A stretch of 64,000 nucleotides of DNA, taken from NCBI GenBank assembly GCA_020002185.1, contig CM034534.1, positions 67,960,815-68,024,814 of the forward strand. Reading direction: 5' to 3'. Every line of letters begins with the position of its first letter. Position 1 is the stretch's first letter. Positions 33,201 to 44,802 of this stretch are shown here, piece after piece. Source of the stretch: Paraescarpia echinospica. Lineage: Eukaryota > Annelida > Polychaeta > Sabellida > Siboglinidae. The translations under genes were made by a program, and so were the position numbers. A model generated the notes under the pieces. The model was not told the origin of the DNA. It ran no database searches and saw nothing but the letters and a program-made list of their open reading frames with translations.

Positions 33201-35806
33201 ACACAGCAACAACTGCCTCGCGGCAGATCAACAACAACATCCAAAACATAACACACAATACGGTCACACAGTAACAATTGCCTCGTGGCAGATCAACAAC
33301 AACATCCAAAACATAACACACAATACGGTCACACAGTAACAACTGCCTCGTGGCAGATCAACAACAACATCCAAAACATAACACACAATACGGTCGCACA
33401 GTAACGACTGCCTCGTGGCAGATCAACAACAACATCCCAAACATAACACACAATACGGTCGCACAGTAGCAACTGCCTCGTGGTAGAACAACAAAAACAT
33501 CCCAAACATAACACACAATACGGTCACACAGTAACAACTGCCTCGTGGCAGATCAACAACAATATCCCAAACATAATACACAATACGGTCACACAGTAAC
33601 AACTGCCTAGTGGTAGAACAACAACAACAACCCAAACATAACACACAATACGGTCACACAGTAACAACTGCCTCGTGGCAGAGCAACAGCAACATCCCAA
33701 ACATAACTCACAATACGGTCACACAACAACAACTGCCTAGTGGTAGAACACCAACAACATCCCAAACGTAACACACAATACGGTCACACAGTAACAACTG
33801 CCTCGTGGCGGATCAACAACAACATCCCAAACCTAACACACAATACGGTCACACAGTAACAACTGCCTCGTGGCAGATCAACAACAACATCCCAAACGTA
33901 ATAAACAATACTGTCGCACAGTAACAACTGCCTCGTGCAAATCAACAACAACATCGCAAATATAACACACAATACGGTCGCACAGTAGCAACTGCCTCGT
34001 GGTAGATCAACAACAACATCCCAAACATAACACACAATACGGTCACATAGCAACAACTGCCTCGTGGTAGAACAACAACAACATCCCAAACATAACAAAC
34101 AATACGATCACACAGCAACAACTGCCTCGTGGCAGATCAACAACAACATCCAAAACATAACACACAATACGGTCACACAGTAACAACTGCCTCGTGGCAG
34201 ATCAACAACAACATCCCAAACATAACACACAATACGGTCACATAGCAACAACTGTCTCGTGGTAGAACAACAACAACATCCCAAACATAACAAACAATAC
34301 GATCACACAGCAACAACTGCCTCGTGGCAGATCAACAACAACATCCCAAACAACACACAATACGGTCACACAGTAACAACTGCCTCGTGGCAGATCAACA
34401 ACAACATCCAAAACATAACACACAATACTGTCACACAGTAACAACTGCCTCGTGGCAGATCAACAACAACATCCAAAACATAACACACAATACGGTCCAC
34501 AGTAACAACTGCCTCGTGGCAGATCAACAACAACATCCCAAACATAACACACAATACGGTCGCACAGTAGCAACTGCCTCGTGGTAGAAATACAAAAACA
34601 TCCCAAACATAACACACAATACGGTCACACAGTAACAACTGCCTCGTGGCAGATCAACAACAAATCCCAAACATAATACACAATACGGTCACACAGTAAC
34701 AACTGCCTAGTGGTAGAACAACAACAACATCCCAAACATAACACACAATACGGTCGCACGGTAACAAATGCCTGGTGGTAGAACAACGACAACATCCCAA
34801 TCATAACACACAATACGGTAACACAGTAAAAACTGCCTCGTGGTAGAACAACAGCAACATCCCAAACATAATACACAATACGGTCACACAGCAACAACTG
34901 CCTCGTGTTAGAACAACAACAACATCCCAAACATAACACACAATACGGTCACACAGTAACAGCTGCCTCGTGGCAGATCAACAACAACATCCCAAACGTA
35001 ATAAACAATACTGTCGCACAGTAACAACTGCCTCGTGCAAATCAACAACAACATCCCAAACATAACACACAATACGGTCACATAGTAACAACTGCCTCGT
35101 GGCAGATCAACAACAACATCCCCAACATAACACACAATACGGTCACACAGTAACAACTGCCTCGTGGCAGATCAACAACAACATCCCCAACATAACACAC
35201 AATACGGTCCACAGTAACAACTGCCTCGTGGTAGAACAACAACAACATCCCAAACATAACACACAATACGGTCCACAGTAACAACTGCCTCGTGGCAGAT
35301 CAACAACAACATCCCCAACATAACACACAATACGGTCCACAGTAACAACTGCCTCGTGGCAGATCAACAACAACATCCCAAACATAACACACAATACGGT
35401 CACATAGTAACAACTGCCTCGTGGCAGATCAACAACAACATCCCCAACATAACACACAATACGGTCACACAGTAACAACTGCCTCGTGGCAGATCAACAA
35501 CAACATCCCCAACATAACACACAATACGGTCCACAGTAACAACTGCCTCGTGGTAGAACAACAACAACATCCCAAACATAACACACAATACGGTCACACA
35601 GTAACAACTGCCTCGTGGCAGATCAACAACAACATCCCCAACATAACACACAATACGGTCCACAGTAACAACTGCCTCGTGGTAGAACAACAACAACATC
35701 CCCAACATAACACACAATACGGTCCACAGTAACAACTGCCTCGTGGCAGATCAACAACAACATCCCAAACATAACACACAATACGGTCACACAGTAACAA
35801 CTGCTT
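30300..35806. repeat. 65-bp satellite, right array, about 85 units
   Basis: Same unit as the left array, running about 2.1 kb further. Blocks recur at 2399 bp (30878/33277, 31115/33514) and 2269 bp (32369/34638, 32670/34939), a higher-order organisation. The last kilobase is more uniform, with CATCCCCAAC and GGTCCACAGT variants in alternation. 35807-36379 beyond it is AT-rich with no gene. Confidence 0.95.
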
Positions 35807-36379
35807 AAACTAGTCAGAACATTTTTGGCGAATTATTTTGTTCATGCAACAATGCCATTTTGTTGGCCTATCATGTGTGCGTGCGCGCGTGCGTGCGAGC
35901 GAGTATGTATGTATGTATGCGCGCCTGTGTGTATACAAATGAACAAAACATACTATTATCATGTATGGTTCATGATGTACAACGAATTATGTGGTGTTTC
36001 GTACGTTTTCGTTAGTCAATTGTGAAAAAAACATTATATTTTATATACATTTTAGCATTGTCTCCGCAAGTATTTTACGTTGCCTATTTTCTTCAAGCAG
36101 ATTTAATTTAAGGTAAACTGTAGCATATAAACACAGCTAAATTATTTTAAGATATGTAATATTTAAAATAAAAGTGATATAATATATGAAGCGGTATTAC
36201 CCCCTTGGTTCCCTTGTTGATTGAGTAATTCGATGAGACGTCGGACCTCGTCTAAAAAAATCACAAAGTAATCGTGTTTTCATAAGTATGCATTGACATC
36301 AAATTTGATAACTTGGAAAAACACTAAAATGCCTATTTTTTCCACGGCACGTATTTACTGGATATGTCATATTATACGA

Positions 36380-38968
36380 CAATTAAAGGGAAAGGGAAAA
36401 GAGGAAGGTCGTGGAAGTGGTGGAACGACAAAGTGAAACATGACACGTGACTACTGCTATTAACAACAGAGTGGTGGACTGTACAAAGGTAAATACGAAA
36501 GTTAAAGGAAAAGGGAAAAGAGGAAGGTCGTGGAAGTGGTGGAACGACAAAGTGAAACATGACACGTGACTACTGCTATTAACAACAGAGTGGTGGACTG
36601 TACAAAGGTAAATACGAAAGTTAAAGGAAAAGGGAAAAGAGGAAGGTCGTGGAAGTGGTGGAACGACAAAGTGAAACATGACACGTGACTACTGCTATTA
36701 ACAACAGAGTGGTGTACGGTAGAAAGGTAAATACGAAACTTAAAGGAAAAGGGAAAAGAGGAAGGTCATGGAAGTGGTGGAACGACAAAGTGAAGCATGA
36801 CACGTGACTACGACTATTAACCACAGAGTGGTGGACTGTAGAACAATAAATACGAAACTTAAAGGAAAAGGGAAAAGAGGAAGGTCGTGGAAGTGGTGGA
36901 ACGACAAAGTGAAACATGACACGTGACTACTGCTATTAACAACAGAGTGGGGGACTGTAGAAAGGTAAATGCGAAACTTAAAGGGAAAGGGAAAAAGGAA
37001 GGTCGTGGAAGTGGTGGAACGACAAAGTGAAACATGACACGTGACTACTGCTATTAACAACAGAGTGGGGGACTGTAGAAAGGTAAATGCGAAACTTAAA
37101 GGAAAAGGGAAAAGAGGAAGGTCATGGAAGTGGTGGAACGACAAAGTGAAACATGACTACTGCTATTAACAACAGAGTGGTGGACTGTAGAAAGGTAAAT
37201 ACGAAACTTAAAGGAAAAGGAAAAAGAGGAAGGTTGTGGAAGTGGTGGAACGACAACGTGAAACATGACTACTGCTATTAACAACAGAGTGGTGGACTGT
37301 AGAAAGATAAATACGAAACTTAAAGGAAAATGGAAAAGAGGAAGGTCGTGGAAGTGGTGGAACAACAAAGTGAAACATGACACGGGACTACTGCTATTAA
37401 CAACGGAGTGGTGGACTGTAAGAAGGTAAATACGAAACTTAAAGGGAAAGGGAAAAGAGGAAGGTCGTGGAAGTGGTGGAACGACAAAGTGAAACATGAA
37501 ACGTGACTACTGCTATAAACAACAGAGTGGTGGACTGTAGAAAGGTAAATATGAAACTTAAAGGGAAAGGGAAAAAGGAAGGTCGTGGAAGTGGTGGAAC
37601 GACAAAGTGAAACACGACACGTGACTACTGCTATTAACAACAGAGTGATGGATGGTAGGAAGGTAAATATGAAATTTAAAGGAAAAGTGAAAAGAGGAAG
37701 GTCGTGTAAGTGGTGGAACGACAAAATGAAACACGACTACTGCTATTAACAACAGAGTGGGGGACTGTAGAAAGGTAAATACGAAACTTAAAGGAAAATG
37801 GAAAAGAGGAAGGTCGTGGAAGTGGTGGAACGACAAAGTGAAACATGACACGTGACTACTGCTATTAACAACAGAGTGATGGACAGTAGGAAGGTAAATA
37901 TGAAACTTAAAGGAAAAGGGGAAAGAGGAAGGTCGTGGAAGTGGTGGAACAACAAAGTGAAACATGACACGGGACTACTGCTATTAACAACAGAGTGGTG
38001 GACTGTAAGAAGGTAAATACGAAACTTAATGGAAAATGGAAAAAGGAAGGTCGTGGAAGTGGTGGAACGACAAAGTGAAACATGACACGTGACTACTGCT
38101 ATAAACAACAGAGTGGTGGACGGTAGAAAGGTAAATACGAAACATAAAGGGACAGGGAAAAGAGGAAGGTCGTGGAAGTGGTGGAACGACAAATTGAAAC
38201 ATGACACGTGACTTCTGCTATTAACAACAGAGTGGTGGACGGTAGAAAGGTAAATACGAAATTTATGAGGAAAGGGAAAAGAAGAAGGTCGTGGAAGTGA
38301 TGGAACGACAAAGTGAAACATGACACGTGACTACTGCTATTAACAACAGAGTGGTGAACGGTAGAAAGGTAAATACGAAATTTAAAGGAAAAGGGAGAAG
38401 AGGAAGGTCGGGGAATTGGTGGAACAACAAAGTGAAACATGACACGTGACTTCTGCTATTAACAACAGAGTGGTGGACAGTAGAAAGGTAAATACGAAAC
38501 TTAAAGGAAAGGGGAAAAGAGGAAGGTCGTGGAAGTGGTGGAACGACAAAGTGAAACATTACACGTGACTACTGCTATTAACAACAGAGTGGTGGACTGT
38601 AGAAAGGAAAATACGAAACTTAAAGGAAAAGAGAAAAGAGGAAGGTCGTGGATGTGGTGGAACGACAAAGTGAAACATGTCACGTGACTACTGCTATTAC
38701 CAACAGAGTAGTGGACGGTAGAAAGTTAAATACGAAACTTAAAGGAAAAGGGAAAAGAAGAAGGTCATGGAAGTGGTGGAACGACAAAGTGAAACATGAC
38801 ACGTGACTACTGCTATTAACAACAGAGTGGTGGACGGTAGAAAGGTAAATACGAAACTTAAAGGAAAAGGGAAAAGAGGAAGATCGTGGAAGTGGTGGAA
38901 CGACAAAGTGAGACATGACACGCGACTACCGCTATTAACAACAGAGTGGTGGACGGTAGAAATGTAAA
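36380..38968. repeat. 119-bp satellite, about 22 units
   Basis: Unit contains GGAAAAGGGAAAAGAGGAAGG, TCGTGGAAGTGGTGGAACGA, CATGACACGTGACTACTGCT and AACAACAGAGTGGTGGAC. Because 119 is not a multiple of three, all three minus frames are used in turn and none is a gene. 38969-39149 holds nothing readable. Confidence 0.95.
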
Positions 38969-39149
38969 AACGGAAGCGTGCGACATTCAAGAGGACAACG
39001 ACTGCTCAAAGTGGACTTTGCATTTAAGCCAAGTAAGAAAGTCAAATAATTATCAAATGTGTAGTTTTACGATTATTATATGTTATAAATCTACGAACCA
39101 CGAAAAGTGATATTTAAAAAATGTAATTTACACAGCGTCGGTTGTAAGT

Positions 39150-39472
39150 TTATGGTGCGTGGTTCAGTGAATAAGTAAGCGTCTGAGTGAGTGATTCGCC
39201 TTTTGCCTGTTGTAGTTGCGCCGTTGTCTGTTGTAGTTGCGCCGTTGTTTGTTGTAGTTGCGCCGTTGTGTTGTGTAAATTTCCTTTTGTTTGCCGTAAG
39301 TCTGCCGTTGTCTGATGTAACTGCGCCGTTGTCTGTTGTAGTTGCGCCGTTGTGTTGTGTAAATCTCCCTTTGTTTGCCGTAAGTCTGCCGTTGTCTTCT
39401 GGTGCGCTCCTTTTGTCTCCTTAAGTTGCTCTTGTGTCTGTCTATGGTCAACCTTGACGCGTTGCATTTGTA
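39150..39472 (-). CDS. Death-domain/coiled-coil protein, last exon (coiled coil)
   Basis: Acceptor CATATTTTTTCAG; enters with two bases that complete a Val started in the exon at 40891; stop TAA at 39152-39150. The 106 residues are almost all coiled coil built on 7-residue units such as TTAQLQQ, TTADLRQ and TKGDLHN (21-bp DNA repeats), then a short non-repetitive tail (QTLTYSLNHAP). Such a segment would drive oligomerisation. Neighbouring exons with matching phases are at 40891, 42114, 42443 and 42752. A coiled coil this repetitive expands easily by unequal exchange. Confidence 0.65.
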
Positions 39473-39654
39473 CTGAAAAAATATGACTTTGTTTAAGATT
39501 CCTTCCTTTTTCCATATAATCTCAAGGTCTCATAAGTAAATTATATAAAATTGTGTTACCGGTAGTTACTTTTACCAAACTTATATGTTTAATACTTGAA
39601 GCGTTTCGTTGAATGTTCTAATTATTTGGAATTGCGCTACGAGTGATATCAATT

Positions 39655-40830
39655 ACAGTAACCCTAATTACTGGTCAATGCAATCGAGTATTACATTGGA
39701 CAAATTGAAACACAGTAACAATTGTAGACCTAATTACTGATCAATGCGATCGAGTATTACATTGGACGAATTGAAACACAGTAACAACTGTAACCCTAAT
39801 TACTGATCAATGCGATCGAGTATTACATAGGACCAATGGAAACACAGTAACAATTGTAACCCTAATTACTGATCAATGCGATCGAGTATTATATTGGACA
39901 AATTGAAACACAGTAACAATTGTAACCCTAATTACTGATCAGTGCTATCGAGTATTACGTTGGACAAATGGAAACACAGTAACAACTGTAAACCTAATTA
40001 CTGATCAATGTGATCGAGTATAACATTGGACGAATTGAAACACAGTAACAACTGTAACCCTAATTACTGATCAATGCGATCGAGTATTACATTGGACAAA
40101 TTGAAACACAGTAACAACTGTAACCCTAATTACTGATCACTGCGATCGAGTATTACATTGAACAAATTGAAACACAGTAACAACTGTAACCCTAATTACT
40201 GATCAATGCAATCGAGTATTACATAGGACAAATGGAAACAAAGTAACAATTGTAACCCTAATTACTGATCAATGCGATCGAGTATTACATTGGACAAATT
40301 GAAACACAGTAACAATTGTAACCCTAATTACTGATCAATGCGATCGAGTATTACACTGGACAAATTGAAACACTAACAACTGCAACCCTAATTACTGATC
40401 AATGCGATCGACTATTACATTGAACACATTGAAACACAGTAACAACTGCAACCCTAATTACTGATCAATGCGATCGACTATTACACTGGACAAATTGAAA
40501 CACAGTAACAACTGTAACCCTAATTACTGATCAATGCGATCGACTATTACATTGGACAAATTGAAACACAGTAACAACTGTAACCCTAATTACTGATCAA
40601 TGCGATCGACTATTACACTGGACAAATTGAAACACAGTAACAACTGTAACCCTAATTACTGCTCAATGCGATCGAGTATTACATTGGACAAATTGAAACA
40701 CAGTAACAACTGTAACCCTGATTACTGATCAATGCGATCGACTATTACATTGGACAAATTGAAACACACTAACAACTGTAACCCTGATTACTGGTCAGTA
40801 CATTGGACAAATTGAAACAAGACGGACAAC
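39655..40830. repeat. 66-bp satellite, about 18 units, in an intron
   Basis: Unit: CCCTAATTACTGATCAATGC, GATCGAGTATTACATTGGAC, AAATTGAAACACAGTAACAA, CTGTAA. Lies in the last intron of the Death-domain gene. It shares ACACAGTAACAACTG with the 65-bp satellite. Confidence 0.95.
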
Positions 40831-40890
40831 TGAATTATGAAGACACGTTATGTCAACATTAAAGTAAAGGATTATTCATAAAATATTTAC

Positions 40891-40965
40891 CATTGACATT
40901 TTTTTCACACGATCGTAATTTTTCCTTCGCCTTTTGCAGTAGTTCGTTGAGTAGGCGTAATTGCT
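40891..40965 (-). CDS. Death-domain/coiled-coil protein, exon 4
   Basis: Acceptor GACTAG, donor AATG|GTAAAT. It enters with two bases (completing Glu with the G left by the Death-domain exon) and leaves with one. The 24 codons read QLRLLNELLQKAKEKLRSC then EKNVN, the start of the coiled coil. Phase agreement on both sides supports it despite its 75-nt length. Confidence 0.6.
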
Positions 40966-42113
40966 CTAGTCACAGTTAGCATATTTATACATACTTACGT
41001 ACGTGCATACATGCATGCACGCACGCACGTAAATGCATACACACAATCACATAAACAATACAAATGTATGCTTAATATTAGTTTTATTTTGTTGTTATCC
41101 ATTGCACGGTTGGAAGAAGTATGTTATTATTCCAGGCATAATGTCCAGTCCGTTTGACTAGCTCATGGTGTTTCACACTTCACTCCCTAGCAGACTACTA
41201 ACCTATGTTTGGAAACATTCTTGTATAGTATATTGAATAACCATATAAAAGTGTTGTAATTTTGTACGATGAGCGTGGCAGTTTTGTATTCATGACAATG
41301 CGTTTTGTGAAGGGTAGACGGGGATTGACTTCCCATGGCGAACTACACATTTCAACTTGAAAGGCGCGATAAGTGACTGTGGTCAAGCTTCGCTCTTCCT
41401 ATACTACTTCGTCGTTGAACACGTCACTTCCGTCTGAGATGAATGCAGACTTCCGGTGGTGATTGTTGCGTTTCCTCTTGAGCGGCGATACAATCGGCCG
41501 TGACTACCCTGCTCACGGCTCGGTTGGTTGCTACACTCACCCCGCACCACTACTTCCACAACAGCCTCACTTCCGTCGAAGACGATCGCCGAATCCGACG
41601 ACGATCAATGCGTGTCTTCCGCCTGTTTCCCACAAACTACTGAGGTGACATCCTCCACGTGACTTGAATACTTACACCGTTCTACATGCACCGATAATGC
41701 AACTGCCGTTTCGGTGTGGTGTCATCTTTCCGTGATACACTATAACGAACGACGACCTTTCAGCACGCTACTTGACGCTATACGTGATTCCGCTGCGTTA
41801 ATGCTATCGCATCGCTGTTGCACTGTGCCGATAAGGAAGAACCCGATACTTGTCTTACCCTTCATTCGAAGCTGTCACGACACAGGTTTACTGTCCACAT
41901 GAGGGTGGCCTTTTTTAGATCGATTGCGTTGTACGGTCAATGCAACTGGGTGGGTGAATTGATCGTTTAATTGCCCTACTGGTTTACCTCTCTCCAATCT
42001 AACAAGTGGTAACGTCTGGTTCCCTCAACCGTTGTACATCTCCTTATTACTATTATACTCTTCAGCAATAAACTGCGACAATTTGACAAGAACCGTCACT
42101 GCTGCACACTCAC
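40966..42113. other. Intron of the Death-domain gene
   Basis: CATACATGCATGC simple repeat near 40990-41040; otherwise no recognisable feature. Confidence 0.5.
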
Positions 42114-42398
42114 CGCACCGAACGAACTCAACGAGGTCCGCCCGTTTGATATTGACACACGCGCCGCTGAGCTCCTCATACAGGGCGGTAGCATTGCTGA
42201 CGTTCTTTCTCGAATCCAGCCATGTTTCAAGAATGGTGAATGAGTTGGTCACAGCATCGTCGAAGTCACGCATGATGTCTCAGATTGAAGACGTTTTCAT
42301 CTTGAGGAATACTCCCAGTTGGAGCTGCTCCGTCGACGTTATGTTTTGCTGCGCAAATTTCATGAGAAATGCAAGCACAATTGTTGAGGTAATAAGTA
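42114..42398 (-). pseudogene. Death-domain/coiled-coil protein, exon 3 (Death domain, in-frame TGA)
   Basis: Acceptor AACACTCGCAG, donor G|GTGAGTG; one base completes the codon from exon 2 and one base leaves. The frame gives a Death-domain pattern: helix 1 IVLAFLMKFAQQ, then EQLQLGVFLKMKTSSI, stop, DIMRDFDDAVTNSFTILETW, LDSRKNVSNATALYEELSG and ADLVEFVRC. The Trp of LETWL and the closing DLVEF are typical. A TGA at 42282-42280 falls in the I-x-x-I turn between helices 2 and 3. Everything around it is intact, so a base error, a recent null allele, or recoding are all possible. Death domains assemble apoptosis or NF-kB signalling complexes by homotypic contact. Confidence 0.65.
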
Positions 42399-42442
42399 CT
42401 GCGAGTGTTGTTTGAAATCATAAAACAACGACAGGGACATAC

Positions 42443-42535
42443 TGAAGCTGCTTTCATACATATTTGCCACAAATGCAATACGTTTATGCGGACTGTCATT
42501 GCCTAAGTCTGCATTGCTCAATAACTTCAACATAC
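42443..42535 (-). CDS. Death-domain/coiled-coil protein, exon 2
   Basis: Acceptor GTTATGCAG, donor TTCA|GTATGT. Thirty full codons: MLKLLSNADLGNDSPHKRIA then FVANMYESSF. Phases match exon 1 (Gly junction) and exon 3 (Ile junction). Probably the linker or first helix before the Death domain. Confidence 0.55.
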
Positions 42536-42751
42536 CTGCATAACATAACGGGGATAGATTAGGAATGCAATATATATATAAGAAACACTAATAATTATGA
42601 TGCCACAGCAAAGAGCTTTACATAAAAAAATCAAAGCGAAGATTCGAAACTATTATTTTCATTGTATCATATCTGTAACAAATTATAAAAAAAACATGTG
42701 CTTTCTGTGAATGATATTTAGAAACCTGGCTTATATGAACATGGTAGTTAC

Positions 42752-42818
42752 CTCTCGTTGGCATCCCGTCACCAGAGCGTGCAGTGGCGCCACCTGTGGG
42801 TCTCCTTGATTGAGCCAT
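42752..42818 (-). CDS. Death-domain/coiled-coil protein, exon 1 (start)
   Basis: ATG 42818-42816 opens MAQSRRPTGGATARSGDGM then PTR, with donor G|GTAACT. An in-frame ATG six codons earlier (42836) is an alternative. I prefer 42818 because an acceptor-like CGACTAG ends 2 bases before it. There is no signal peptide, so the product is intracellular. With all five exons the protein is about 280 residues: a short basic lead, a Death domain and a long coiled coil. Confidence 0.5.
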
Positions 42819-43097
42819 GTCTAGTCGGTAAGTCATTCACGTTATATTAACTGTACAATAGTTGAATTTGTATTACCAATGTTATACCCATATCATTGTT
42901 AACTAGTCTACACCCACACGTGGAGCAATTATTCAAGGCCAGCAGTTATCAACTTTTCAGTAGTTTGATCTTTTATAACTCGTTCCCAAAATGGCGCCCT
43001 CTGAAGGAAAGTCCTTCACTGCTCATGCTCTCAAATAGGAGAAAGACCCTTTAAAAAGTATAGCATATCAAAAACATGTAAGAAAATAGTATATATA

Positions 43098-43216
43098 TGG
43101 AAAGAAGTAACTGGACCTCGGCCCCTGGAAAGAGGTGACTGGACCTCGTCCCCTGGAAAGAGGTGACTGGACCTCGGCCCCTGGAAAGAGGTGACTGGAC
43201 CTCGTCCCCTGGAAAG
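43098..43216. repeat. 28-bp tandem repeat, about four units
   Basis: GGAAAGAGGTGACTGGACCT with CGTCCCCT or CGGCCCCT alternating. The area 42819-44169 has no gene I can support. Confidence 0.9.
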
Positions 43217-44169
43217 AGATGCACTTATAACTCTACAAAGTTAGCGTAGTAATAAATATCGTATAGAGAGATTGCCAATGGACGTATACATACATATTGC
43301 GTTAGCGGTGTGTAGGTAGTCAATTGTGCTACGTTGTACTATCAAATATAGTTTCATCCATGACGGGTATCATTATGATACTGATACCAGTCACTCAGAG
43401 AACAATCTTATCAGTACAAACTGATTCGACAACAGCCACCTAGATTCCAATAGGTTCGTTTTAGATGACTGCACCCTGCACATTAACCATAATAAGTGAT
43501 GTCACATAACATAATAAACATACATAACTAGTCTTCATATGAATATATGCGGGCCGCTCCCTGCTGACAGGGATCTATGTTCAATCAGTGATCTTCTCTT
43601 GCGGGTTGTCTAACTGCAGATATTTTTCTGTAAGATAACACTTATTCAGACCAAAGATAACACATGATATGACAGCCTGTGCACAGCCCGTCTTAGCCGT
43701 TGTCTGTAATTTGTACACACAAATCGTATTGTAAGTGTCACGTGAAAAATGTACATGTAATAAATAACACAAATATATAACGCAATGACCACATTAACCA
43801 GAACATCTACAAACTTCTTCAAAGGACAAAATGTAATGATAATAAATCAAAAAGCTGACAGCCATAACTACTTACAATACGCAAAATAGAATATGGCTTT
43901 GTGTTGCCTCCAGTGGAATACATGAGCGGCAGACGCGTGGTTTATAAATAGACAAACGGCGCTGTATGAGTGCGTCGTGGTCGCAGCCGGATCTGTCAAA
44001 CGCAATGCACATCGCTACGGTTCACTTCTCACAACCGGTTTGCTTCACTCAACCGTGACCGCTCGCCGGTCATAAAGTTAAAGGTGCGGCTGCCGCATAA
44101 AATGTTATACAACTTACACATCTGCGGATGACCAAATACAATTTCCTACACAACCATTAACGCGACATA

Positions 44170-44439
44170 TCGAGTGAATTAGGGAGAGGGAGAGGGAGAG
44201 GGAGAGGGAGAGGGAGAGGGAGGGAGAGGAGAGGAGAGGGAGGGAGAGGGAGAGGGAGAGGGAGAGGGAGGGGAGAGGAGAGGAGAGGGAGAGGGAGAGG
44301 GAGAGGGAGAGGGATACGATTTTTATTTATTTTATTTATTTATTTATTTTATTTATTTATTTATTTATTTTATTTATTTTTATTTATGATGATGATGATG
44401 ACATTTATTTATGATGATGATTATGATGATGATATTTTA

Positions 44440-44470
<31 letters not shown>

Positions 44471-44800
44471 ATTTTGATGATTTTTACCATTACTTTATTT
44501 TATTTATTTTATTTTACCATTTTATTTACCATTTTATTTTCACTTTATTTACTTTACTTTACCATTTTTACGATTTTTACCACGACGATTTAATATTTTA
44601 TTTATTTATTTTATTTTATTTATTTATTTTATTTATTTTATTTTATTTATTTTATTTTATTTATTTATTTATTTATTTACGATGATGATGATGAGGAGAG
44701 GAGAGGAGAGGGAGAGAGAAGAGGAGAGGAGAGGGAGAGGAGAGGAGAGGAGAGGGAGAGGGAGAGGGAGAGGGAGAGGGAGAGGAGGAGTAGGAGAGGA
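44170..44800. repeat. Compound microsatellite: (GGGAGA)n, (TTTA)n, (GAT)n, (GGAGA)n
   Basis: A purine-only tract (44181-44313), a TTTA/TTTTA tract interrupted by GAT runs, then a second purine tract (44693-44800). Polypurine mirror tracts of this length can form triplex DNA. Confidence 0.95.
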
Positions 44801-44802
44801 GC

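Larger units (their letters stand above)
26501..33688. repeat. Segmental duplication, right copy
   Basis: Second copy of 10.6-17.8 kb starting inside a TG run. Differences seen: one extra A near 26697, a 13-nt deletion at 28065, a handful of substitutions, and one extra 65-bp unit between about 31860 and 32030. Confidence 0.9.

Noticed and set aside
14461..35806. The 65-bp arrays as a CRISPR array
   Set aside because: The whole unit repeats with no unique spacers, unit variants recur in long blocks, and the setting is animal DNA with no cas genes.
36372..38990. Minus-strand Phe/Ser/Pro-rich frames of 100-180 codons
   Set aside because: They follow the 119-bp satellite; all three frames are equally open in turn.
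39655..40830. Telomere-like repeats because of AACCCTAA
   Set aside because: The string occurs once per 66-bp unit and is not tandem.
42348..42348. Acceptor GCGCAG at 42350 as start of the Death-domain exon
   Set aside because: Its phase does not match the upstream exon; the acceptor before 42398 does and adds a full first helix.
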